From Nitrospiraceae bacterium (GTDB lineage Bacteria > Nitrospirota > Thermodesulfovibrionia > Thermodesulfovibrionales > UBA1546), in NCBI GenBank assembly GCA_003599795.1, contig QZJQ01000012.1, forward strand, positions 1-57,239: a stretch of DNA of 57,239 nucleotides. Direction: 5' to 3'. Numbering within the stretch: the stretch's first letter is position 1; each line of letters begins with the position of its first letter. The translations under genes and the position numbers were made by a program. Below, in pieces: positions 36,371-43,433 of this stretch. The notes under the pieces were generated by a model. The model was given only the letters and a program-made list of their open reading frames with translations. It was not told where the DNA came from and did not search any database.

Positions 36371-37036
36371 CTAAACAGCGCTCGCCTTTAATGCCACGGG
36401 AAGTTCATCTCCGGCTTGAGCTTTCTCAATAAAAACAGACAAGCAGCCGGCAAGTGAATTGTAAAATTCATTGTCTGTGCCTGCTTTTATCTTATCACAA
36501 AAAAGCCCAACCCATTTTTTAAGAAACTGGTCCTGAAATAAATTCTGTGTTTTTATAAAATCAAGCGCCTTATCCGTCTCTGATTTCTCAAGCGCCTCAA
36601 TTTCCTTGAATATCAGGTAATACATGAATTCAAGTTCCACGGCTATATGGTCGGGCGCTTCCTTAAAATCATCCCCCATTTTAAGTCCCGCTTCTTCGTA
36701 CATCTTTATGGTCTCCATCGTGGAATCGCCCATGACCCTTCTCTCTCCGTCAAGATATATAGAGCCGTAAGGCGGAGCCAAAAGCTCATTGGGGCCTACA
36801 AAGAGCTTTGCATAAGCAACAAGGAGCTCTTCTTCGTTGTATTTTAAAAACGCCTTTTCCATTGCAGGCACATGCGCTGCGGCATCCGGAGCAATATCCT
36901 TTAAAACCATTGCAAGGTTTTTAAAAAATTCTTCCTGAATGAATGCCTCTTTTTGCAGCTGATAAAAACATGCTGACAGAAGCCTGAAACAATCGCCCCT
37001 TGCTTTTTCTTTTAGAATAAAATCTTTGATTTCCAA
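36371..37036 (-). CDS. TorD/DmsD-family molybdoenzyme chaperone
   Basis: A 221-aa all-helical protein of the redox-enzyme maturation family, which binds the Tat leader of the catalytic subunit and holds it until the cofactor is inserted. Family features: the RGDCFRLLSACFYQ opening, the YAKLFVGPNELLAPPYGSIYL motif (E..PPYGS) near 85, and the DHIAVELEFMYYL stretch near 128. The start is a TTG at 37036 with GAGG upstream. In arsenate respiration operons the counterpart is ArrD. An 82-nt spacer with hairpins separates it from the ferredoxin subunit gene. Confidence 0.9.
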   Translation of the reverse strand: MEIKDFILKEKARGDCFRLLSACFYQLQKEAFIQEEFFKNLAMVLKDIAPDAAAHVPAMEKAFLKYNEEELLVAYAKLFVGPNELLAPPYGSIYLDGERRVMGDSTMETIKMYEEAGLKMGDDFKEAPDHIAVELEFMYYLIFKEIEALEKSETDKALDFIKTQNLFQDQFLKKWVGLFCDKIKAGTDNEFYNSLAGCLSVFIEKAQAGDELPVALKASAV

Positions 37037-37060
37037 TTTAACCTCGCCTCGTAAAATGAG

Positions 37061-37111
37061 GATGGGACTACTTTTGTAGTCCCATCCGTTTCTGAAACAA
37101 CTGAGTTGTTA
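37061..37111. repeat. Two hairpins between the ferredoxin-subunit and chaperone genes
   Basis: GGATGGGACTAC and GTAGTCCCATCC form a perfect 12-bp stem with a four-base loop (37061-37088). AACAACT/AGTTGTT (37097-37111) forms a 7-bp stem. No T-run follows, so they are more likely mRNA-stabilising or processing signals separating structural genes from accessory genes than a terminator. Confidence 0.6.
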
Positions 37112-37118
37112 CGGTCGT

Positions 37119-37907
37119 TTACTTCCTGACCGAAAAACTCCTGATGTAGTAAACATTAGGCTGTGTGCCTTTTTCTCCGGCCTTTAAAGTCTCTCCCTTG
37201 TTGTTCTTGAGCTGAACAGGCTTATGTTTTTTGATAAGCTTGCTTACCTCGCTGTCCTTGTCATTGAGGTCGCCGAATACTCTGGCGCCTGAAGGACACT
37301 GCACAACGCAGTTGGGCAGTTCGCCGTTAAGCACCCTGTGCTCGCAGAATATACACTTTTCAACCTTGCCTGCCACTCTCACACTGGCATAATCCGAATG
37401 TTTGTACATCGTGCGGTGAGGGGGCGTATCCCCTGCCTTCTGCGAAATCTCAGCGCCTGATGCAGTGACACCCGGAACGACTTCTGTTTTGTCCTTGAAG
37501 AAAGGCTGAACTTCATCCGTAAAGTCATTGAAGCTTATAACGCTATACTGCGCTCCGGACTTATTCACGTCCGTTGAGCTGTAAGGACATGCTCCCTGGC
37601 ATTTGCGGCAGCCGATGCATCTTTCCATATTGTGAATCGTCATGCCGTTTTCGTGCTTGTGCATTGCCTTCGGCGTTACAGGACATGCTTTTACGCAAGG
37701 AGCGTCTGTGCAGTGATTGCAGAGAACCGGCCTTGCTGTGAACTTTGCGTTCGGGAACTTACCCTCGGCCTTCATGTGATAATCAGCCCAGTTATAGGTC
37801 TGTCCCTTTCCTCTGTCCTGAGTGTTGTTTTCTGTCTTGCATGCCATAGCGCATGCGCCGCAGCCTACACACTTCTGTAAATCTATAACCATTCCATATT
37901 TAGCCAT
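37119..37907 (-). CDS. ArrB/PsrB-like four-cluster ferredoxin subunit of the molybdoenzyme
   Basis: Electron-transfer partner of the catalytic subunit. A 262-aa protein with sixteen cysteines in four sites: CVGCGACAMAC, CNHCTDAPCVKACP, CIGCRKCQGACP and CIFCEHRVLNGELPNCVVQCP. The opening YGMVIDLQKCVGCG and the end VSKLIKKHKPVQLK followed by YYIRSF match the ArrB type closely. An insertion of about 30 residues between sites three and four makes it longer than ArrB. It has no Tat signal and would be co-exported with the catalytic subunit. GGAGGT lies before the ATG. Confidence 0.9.
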   Translation of the reverse strand: MAKYGMVIDLQKCVGCGACAMACKTENNTQDRGKGQTYNWADYHMKAEGKFPNAKFTARPVLCNHCTDAPCVKACPVTPKAMHKHENGMTIHNMERCIGCRKCQGACPYSSTDVNKSGAQYSVISFNDFTDEVQPFFKDKTEVVPGVTASGAEISQKAGDTPPHRTMYKHSDYASVRVAGKVEKCIFCEHRVLNGELPNCVVQCPSGARVFGDLNDKDSEVSKLIKKHKPVQLKNNKGETLKAGEKGTQPNVYYIRSFSVRK

Positions 37908-37926
37908 CTATTTTTACCTCCTTTCC

Positions 37927-40473
37927 TTAAGCCTTCTCAATTTTAACGCCGGTAAATCCGCCGTTTCTTACATTTGCGCCGCTCAAGCGTTCGGTCTCAA
38001 AGGGCATTATCTCATTGTTGTTTACGCCCCGTGCGGTCTTGCCGAACTCTTTAGCTCCAACTCTGCCATAGGCCCAGTGCCCCTGGCCGTAGCATTTGGC
38101 AACTGTGCCCGGACGTATACCTTCCCACAGCTTTACTTTCAGCATGTAGCTTCCGGTTACTGTGGTTATCTTAACCGTATCTCCGGTTTTAACGCCGAGC
38201 TTTGTAGCATCCGCAGGGTTAATCTGGAGCATATCTTCGTGGCTTTCGTCTCCAAAGTCAACCTTATGGAACTCATAATACCACGGAGAATTCTGGCTTC
38301 TGCCTTCCCTGTTGAGCCTGGACTTATAGTCAATGAAGGTAAACGGATATTCCTTCACATCGCCGAACCTGTAAGGCGACTCATAGTGAGGCACAAATGC
38401 AAGCTCTCCCTTTGCCTCATAATTACACACCTTCAGGATGTCGTCCACATCGGTTTTGTGCTTTTTCGCGTGGTCTGTCAGCGTCTTTTTCAGAGTCTCG
38501 CTGTAGAATTCAAATTTCTTTGAAGCGGTATGGAATTTGCCTCCCCACCTGCTCTTATATTTATAAGCCTCAGAGTTCCATACACCGCGCTGCCTGTAAT
38601 CTTCCCAGCCGTTTATCTTGTCTCCAATCTTGGCGCCGGCTGCGGTCCATGCAGGCGAGGTGTAATATTTCACGGAATAGAGGGCAAACTCTTTGCCTGT
38701 CCTCGGTGACATGCCTGTTTCGGGGTCCTTGAACTCCTTTGTAAGATAGTCATAAAGGTTCGGGAACCCTTTCTCTTTAAGCTTTTCAGCGATAAGGAAG
38801 GGCATTTCCGTCTCATCATGCTTTACATCCCAGAGCGGCTCCACAACCGGCTGGATGAGCGCTACATGGGCATGCCTGTTCTGTTTCTGCTTTACAAACG
38901 CCCATTTCTCAAACATGGTAATCCTTGCGGGAAGGACTATATCCGCATACTGTGTCATCTCAGCTATATTAGTTGTAAGATGGGCAAAGAACGGTATCTT
39001 TTCCATTGCCTTTTCCCATCTCTGAGCGCCGCTGCAGGAGAACGTAAAATTATTCATATATCCAATGGCGACCTTTATCTCATTGGGTTTGCCTTCAAGT
39101 ATGCCGGTAGCAGTATTGTTGGCAATAGATCCGCCGCCTGACTTTTTGTTGAGCGCGGGATACGCCTTCTCGCCTCTCCAGTCTATCTTTTTCATCTTTG
39201 TATGTTTCTTGGCGAGCTCGTCCTGATATTTATCCACCTTCGGCATCTTATTGGCAGCCTGTTTTGCGCTGGCGAGAGTGCCACCCACATTGTCAACGGC
39301 TCCTAAAAGTCCGTTCAGGGCATGGACAGCCATTGCGCTGTATCCGCCCCTCACATGCATTGCCGCGCCGGGACCCATCCATACACATACATGAGGCGCT
39401 GCTTTGCCCATTCCCTTTGCAACCCTGATGATCTGCTCTTTAGAAACCCCTGTAACCTTAGCAGCCCATTCAGGAGTCCTGTCTTTAACCTCAATGTTCC
39501 ACCATTTAACAATGCCGTGTGTTTCCTTTTCCGCAAATGCGGCTTCGTCAACTGTTTTGCCGGCCTTGAAGAGATTTTTGCCGTCTTTGAAATCGCCGAC
39601 AAATTCCTTGCTCCAGAGTCCTTCCGTAAGTATTACATGCGCAAGGGCTGTTGCAAGAGCGCCGTCCTGTCCGGGGATTACCGGAAGCCATTCCTGCGCC
39701 TTTGTTGCAGTAGTCTGTTGCCTCGGGTCCACAACGGCTACTGTAGCCTTGTCAAGCACGTCTCCGAATCTCTTTATGAAAATCGGCACCTGCCTGTTAG
39801 AGTTTGCAGGGTCGCATCCCCATATCACAAGGTATTTCGTGTTGGCGAAGTCGTAATCCCTGTAGCCCCACATCCCTTCCGTGTAATATGCGCCAAAGTT
39901 CTCCGCCTCTGCGCAGAGAGAACTGTGAGATACATTGTTCGGAGAGCCGATGATTTTGGTCATGGCGTCATAAATAACATCTCTCATATACGAATACCTG
40001 CCGCGCAGGAGCAGATACTTTTCAGGTTCGTTGTTCTTCCTCAGTTCCATTATTTTGTCGGCGATGGTATTCAACGCTTCATCCCACGAGATAGGAACGA
40101 ATTTAGGGTCAACTCCTCTGCCCTTCTTGGGGTTGGTCCTCTTCATAGGAACCTTTACCCTGTCAGGGTCATAAAGCTCCTGAAGTCCCATATGCGCTCT
40201 CGGGCATACATTACCCTCATTCTGCATGGAATATTGGTTGCCCTTTACTTTTACCGCCCTGCCGTTCTGGACAAAAATCTCAACAGGACACCATGTTGTA
40301 CAGCCCTGACAAGTAGATGCAATCCACTTACCGGGGTCTGTTGCTCCACTTGCTTTTTCGCCTGCAAGCGGCTTAGGCGCTGCTGCAAAGGCGTTGAGCG
40401 ACGGCCCGGCTAAAGCTACTGCTGCGCCGGCTGCCACGCCTGCCTTCAGAAAATCTCTTCTTTTAATCTGCAT
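37927..40473 (-). CDS. Tat-exported molybdopterin oxidoreductase, ArrA-like (arsenate/polysulfide/selenate reductase clade)
   Basis: Catalytic subunit of a DMSO-reductase-family enzyme. It starts MQIKRRDFLKAGVAAG, a twin-arginine leader, at 40473 with AGGAGG upstream. The [4Fe-4S] site is CQGCTTWC plus Cys about 28 residues later. The Mo ligand is Cys in SHSSLCAEAENFG. Nearby RGRY, SHSS and GYRDYD match the substrate pocket I recall for the arsenate respiratory reductase ArrA, but the Lys after CAEAE is Asn here. Length of 848 aa matches ArrA (about 850). Close relatives include selenate (SrdA) and polysulfide enzymes, so substrate is open. There is no membrane anchor gene; quinol coupling must occur otherwise. 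Confidence 0.85.
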   Translation of the reverse strand: MQIKRRDFLKAGVAAGAAVALAGPSLNAFAAAPKPLAGEKASGATDPGKWIASTCQGCTTWCPVEIFVQNGRAVKVKGNQYSMQNEGNVCPRAHMGLQELYDPDRVKVPMKRTNPKKGRGVDPKFVPISWDEALNTIADKIMELRKNNEPEKYLLLRGRYSYMRDVIYDAMTKIIGSPNNVSHSSLCAEAENFGAYYTEGMWGYRDYDFANTKYLVIWGCDPANSNRQVPIFIKRFGDVLDKATVAVVDPRQQTTATKAQEWLPVIPGQDGALATALAHVILTEGLWSKEFVGDFKDGKNLFKAGKTVDEAAFAEKETHGIVKWWNIEVKDRTPEWAAKVTGVSKEQIIRVAKGMGKAAPHVCVWMGPGAAMHVRGGYSAMAVHALNGLLGAVDNVGGTLASAKQAANKMPKVDKYQDELAKKHTKMKKIDWRGEKAYPALNKKSGGGSIANNTATGILEGKPNEIKVAIGYMNNFTFSCSGAQRWEKAMEKIPFFAHLTTNIAEMTQYADIVLPARITMFEKWAFVKQKQNRHAHVALIQPVVEPLWDVKHDETEMPFLIAEKLKEKGFPNLYDYLTKEFKDPETGMSPRTGKEFALYSVKYYTSPAWTAAGAKIGDKINGWEDYRQRGVWNSEAYKYKSRWGGKFHTASKKFEFYSETLKKTLTDHAKKHKTDVDDILKVCNYEAKGELAFVPHYESPYRFGDVKEYPFTFIDYKSRLNREGRSQNSPWYYEFHKVDFGDESHEDMLQINPADATKLGVKTGDTVKITTVTGSYMLKVKLWEGIRPGTVAKCYGQGHWAYGRVGAKEFGKTARGVNNNEIMPFETERLSGANVRNGGFTGVKIEKA

Positions 40474-40595
40474 CTTTCTTCCTCCTTTCAATCTCTAATC
40501 TGTCGTAATGAATTCTAAACAACCAAACGCTAAAACCAAACTGCCTTTTCTCCCCAAGTCTTTGCGGCCCTGTTCCCAAACCACCTCCTTCTCAG

Positions 40596-40622
40596 AAAAA
40601 ATCTGTCCCGAGCTTTTCGGGG
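40596..40622 (-). terminator. Weak intrinsic terminator/attenuator in the ArrA-like leader
   Basis: On the minus strand CCCGA/TCGGG forms a short stem (40622-40607), followed after four bases by six T. It lies about 130 bases before the ArrA-like start, within its predicted leader. The stem is only five to six pairs, so activity is uncertain. Confidence 0.3.
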
Positions 40623-40678
40623 CAAAACATTAAATCTCCCTTCCGAAAAATAGGAAAGTCTTCCTGGCATCGCTGTGA

Positions 40679-40708
40679 ATGCTGTATATTACAGTATTTT
40701 ATAACGAT
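40679..40708 (-). promoter_or_regulatory. ModE-like operator candidate upstream of the ArrA-like gene
   Basis: On the minus strand ATCGTTATA (40708-40700) is a perfect ModE half-site, followed by an imperfect second half TAATATACAGCAT. The stretch also contains the inverted repeat CTGTA-TAT-TACAG (40682-40694). It lies just downstream of the predicted sigma-54 start. Confidence 0.4.
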
Positions 40709-40725
40709 GTGCAACCATAAATAAT

Positions 40726-40741
40726 TGCAATAAAGATGCCA
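40726..40741 (-). promoter_or_regulatory. Sigma-54 (-24/-12) promoter for the molybdoenzyme operon
   Basis: Minus strand TGGCATCTTTATTGCA matches the consensus TGGCAC-N5-TTGCA at every strongly conserved position with exact spacing (GG at 40740-40739, GC at 40728-40727). Transcription would start near 40715, about 240 bases before the ArrA-like start codon. An NtrC-type activator is encoded 7 kb away; whether it acts here is unknown. Confidence 0.65.
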
Positions 40742-40967
40742 TGTTCTCCAACAAAGAAAAACCAAATATAATAAGCTTTTTTGAGAGACAGCCAAACAAG
40801 GACTGTTACTAATACGTAACGTCAGGAATGATTTTTAGAGCATAACCATTTGATTTAAAGGCTTTTTGCCGCTTTTTAGTCCCAAAAGATGCAATGTTAC
40901 GGAAAGGAAACAAAAGGGGATGCTTAAGCTGATGATTTGGAAGGGACACGGATTACCCTGAGAGCAG

Positions 40968-41080
40968 TGATGCCTTGAGCGATAGAAAGTTGTCATTGTG
41001 AGTCCCGAGCGGCTCTATTACAATGAGATTGCCACGCCCCGAACAATTCCGGACTCGCAATTACAGCGAATACAAGGCAT
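40968..41080. repeat. MITE-like palindromic element with nested inverted ends
   Basis: Inner ends TGTCATTGTGAGTCC (40991-41005) and GGACTCGCAATTACA (41051-41065) are inverted with 13 of 15 matching. Further out, ATGCCTTG and its complement CAAGGCAT flank them. The centre has TCATTGT..ACAATGA and GAGC/GCTC stems and ends in GAGATTGCCACG. The words TCATTGnGAG and GAGATTGCCACG belong to a dispersed repeat type that I know from many bacterial genomes. Confidence 0.6.
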
Positions 41081-41214
41081 TAAGCAGTCTATCGCTATTT
41101 TGTGATAGTAGTGCATGAATTGCATTTTCTGGATTAATGAGAGATAATATAAAAATCCATTTCAGCTCGGTTTCGAGTCGCAACGACCTGAATATTAAAA
41201 GGGGGCTATCTAAA

Positions 41215-43347
41215 ATGAAGATTATTAAAAATCCTTTCCCGAGCCGTTCGGGATCTCCGATAACTCAAAAATTGGGGTGGAAGATCTCATTCATTGTTTT
41301 CCTCGTGCTTTTTCTTGTCAACGGGCCCTTTGTGTTAATTGAATCTTACAACGCAAGAAAAGATGTTTATAGCCTTAATGAGAACCGCTGGGATCTTTTT
41401 ACAGAGGCAGTCTTCCGGTCCATAGAGGCTGTGATGCTTGAAGGAAAGGCTGAGATTGCCAACAACATACTTAATGACTTCAGGCAGATTGCCGAGGTTG
41501 AAACACTTGAGGTTGTAAATATGGATGGCACAAGGTCCTTTGATAAAAAACGCACTAAAGTGATTGAACCGGACACGATAAACCGCCTTATAAAAGCGCA
41601 GCGCCTGAATATCTATGAAGACTCTAACGGCAAAAAAGTTCTCACACATCTCGGGCTTATGCATAACACTGAAAAGTGCCAGGCATGCCACGGTAAAGAC
41701 TCGCCTTACATGGGCGCAATAATGATTAAGACGTCGCTTGCAGGAACAGAGGCAAAGGTTTGGTCCATGCTTTTAAGGGTTGGGGCGATGGGCGCAATTG
41801 TCGTTATAGGACTTCTTATAGTGATTCCGCTCAGCATGAAGAGAACTGTTGTAAGGCCCATTGAGGCCGTGCTTTCAGTGACAACAGAGATTTCCAAGGG
41901 AGACTTGAGCAGGGCTGTTACAACGCCGTCAAAGGATGAAATGGGCAAGCTTGTAAGCTCCATAGAGGCCATGCGCATAGGACTTATAGATTTAATACAT
42001 CAGGTCAGGGATTCTCTGAAAAAAGTGAAGCACTCAGTAAGCGGCTTTGTTACAGGCATGAACAAATTAACAGACGGCTCGGAAAAACAGGTTGTTGACT
42101 CAGCAGAGATAACCACATCTGTTCTTGAGATAAATACTACCACAGGAGAGATTACCGAAGCTGTTAAACATCTGCATGAATCAGCGGAAGGCACATTAAC
42201 AACGCTTCTTGAGATGAAGGCGACTGTAAAGGAAGTGGCTGAAAACACGGCGTCCTTTGCCTCCTTCATAGATGAGACATCATCTTCCATAGAGCAGAGT
42301 TTTGCCGCAATCAAGGCGATAAATGAAAACATAGAGCATTCAAGAAAATCAGTCAGCAACACGCTTGTATCTGCCACAGAGATTACCGCAAGTGTTAATG
42401 AGGTCAGGGACTCCGCTAAACAGTCTTCAGGCCTTGCAAAAGAAGTCACCTCAGCCATACGCGAGAAGGGGATAAGCTCCATCCATAATTCAGTAAAAAG
42501 CATAAGCGAGATAAAGGATTCTGCAGACAAAACAGCCGGAATCGTCAATGGCATGAGAAAATCATCAGAAAAGATAGATGAAATTGTGCAGGTCATAGCC
42601 GAGGTTGCTGATGAGACAAAACTCCTGGCGCTTAATGCCGCAATCCTGTCCGCTCAGGCAGGGGAGCACGGCAAGGGATTTGGAGTTGTTGCTGATGAGA
42701 TAGGAAGGCTTGCAGAGCGCACAGCCCAGAATACAAAGGAAATCACGACAATCATTGAAGAGGTCAAAGGGTATATAAACAATGTCGCGACTGCTGAGGA
42801 AAAGACAGTTAATCTGATAGAGCAGGGGCTGGAATTGATAACAGACGCGGGCGTTGTATTTAACGGCATACTTGAAACTTCCACGGCGTCGGCCTCTCAG
42901 ACCGCCTTTATAGAAAAGGCGACTGCCGAGCAGGCAAAAGCGATAAAGGAGATAAACTCTTCAATAGAAGGAGTGTCTATCAGGATGGAAGAGATACTGA
43001 ATGCATCTGAACAGCAGAGAGCAGGCAGTGAGATGATACTCTCGGGCATAGAAAAAGCAAAGGAGATTGCGCAGGGGCTTAAGAGCTCCACCTCAGAGCA
43101 GTCCAAGGGCGCAGACCTTATTACCCTGGCGGGCGAGGACATACTCTCGCAGGTCAGCAGGATAAAAAAAGCGATGGAGGACATGAAGGCCGGAAGCATG
43201 GCCATAACCAAACGCATAGAGGCAATAACTGATATTGCAAAAGATAACCTTGCGCTTGCCAAAGAAATGACAAAGGAATCATCTGTTCTCGGGGACTCGG
43301 TGGGAACTTTGGACGGTGAGATTAATAGATTCAGGACAGAGCATTAG
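41215..43347 (+). CDS. Methyl-accepting chemotaxis protein with periplasmic c-type heme site
   Basis: Two membrane helices (about residues 24-40 and 184-207) enclose a roughly 145-residue periplasmic domain with the heme c motif CQACH (41677-41691) just before the second helix. HAMP follows (about 208-265), then a cytoplasmic signalling domain with the hairpin tip ETKLLALNAAILSAQAGEHGKGFGVVADEI. Heme-containing sensors with this layout are known in Geobacter and respond to redox state. I chose the ATG at 41215 because AAGGGGG lies before it; an ATG at 41137 would add 26 residues of weak quality. A TCCCGA hairpin (41237-41253) lies in the first codons. Confidence 0.9.
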   Translation: MKIIKNPFPSRSGSPITQKLGWKISFIVFLVLFLVNGPFVLIESYNARKDVYSLNENRWDLFTEAVFRSIEAVMLEGKAEIANNILNDFRQIAEVETLEVVNMDGTRSFDKKRTKVIEPDTINRLIKAQRLNIYEDSNGKKVLTHLGLMHNTEKCQACHGKDSPYMGAIMIKTSLAGTEAKVWSMLLRVGAMGAIVVIGLLIVIPLSMKRTVVRPIEAVLSVTTEISKGDLSRAVTTPSKDEMGKLVSSIEAMRIGLIDLIHQVRDSLKKVKHSVSGFVTGMNKLTDGSEKQVVDSAEITTSVLEINTTTGEITEAVKHLHESAEGTLTTLLEMKATVKEVAENTASFASFIDETSSSIEQSFAAIKAINENIEHSRKSVSNTLVSATEITASVNEVRDSAKQSSGLAKEVTSAIREKGISSIHNSVKSISEIKDSADKTAGIVNGMRKSSEKIDEIVQVIAEVADETKLLALNAAILSAQAGEHGKGFGVVADEIGRLAERTAQNTKEITTIIEEVKGYINNVATAEEKTVNLIEQGLELITDAGVVFNGILETSTASASQTAFIEKATAEQAKAIKEINSSIEGVSIRMEEILNASEQQRAGSEMILSGIEKAKEIAQGLKSSTSEQSKGADLITLAGEDILSQVSRIKKAMEDMKAGSMAITKRIEAITDIAKDNLALAKEMTKESSVLGDSVGTLDGEINRFRTEH

Positions 43348-43425
43348 AACAGTAGAACAACAGAGCAGAAGTAAAGAACTACTGCGCTACTGCGCTACTG
43401 GGCTGCTGCGCTACTGCTCTAAAAG
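43346..43425. repeat. CTACTGCG word-repeat spacer
   Basis: AACAGTAGAACAACAGAGCAG on the left, then repeated CTACTGCG/CTACTGGG/CTGCTGCG octamers and TCTAAAAGG on the right, forming an inverted pair. Related copies are at 24173-24240 and 47457-47512. Confidence 0.6.
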
Positions 43426-43433
43426 GAGTTGAA

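Larger units (their letters stand above)
40474..41214. other. 741-base non-coding divergent control region
   Basis: Lies between the ArrA-like gene (leftward) and the heme chemoreceptor gene (rightward). It holds a CCCGA hairpin followed by a T-run, a ModE-like site, a sigma-54 promoter and a MITE-like palindrome, each listed separately. On the leftward transcript a strong AAGGAGG (about 40581-40587) lies some 110 bases before the ArrA-like start, without a convincing leader peptide. The remainder shows nothing I can name. Confidence 0.6.

Noticed and set aside
39322-40413. Long plus-strand frame opposite the ArrA-like gene
   Set aside because: It is the antisense shadow of a well-supported gene; the translated sequence is Cys/His/Arg-rich without motifs.
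40474-40590. Short leader peptide after AAGGAGG in the ArrA-like leader
   Set aside because: Candidate TTG/GTG frames are possible, but spacing and composition give no support.
40474-40715. Moco riboswitch in the ArrA-like leader
   Set aside because: The long leader is suggestive, but I could not match the conserved Moco RNA stems; only weak hairpins are visible.
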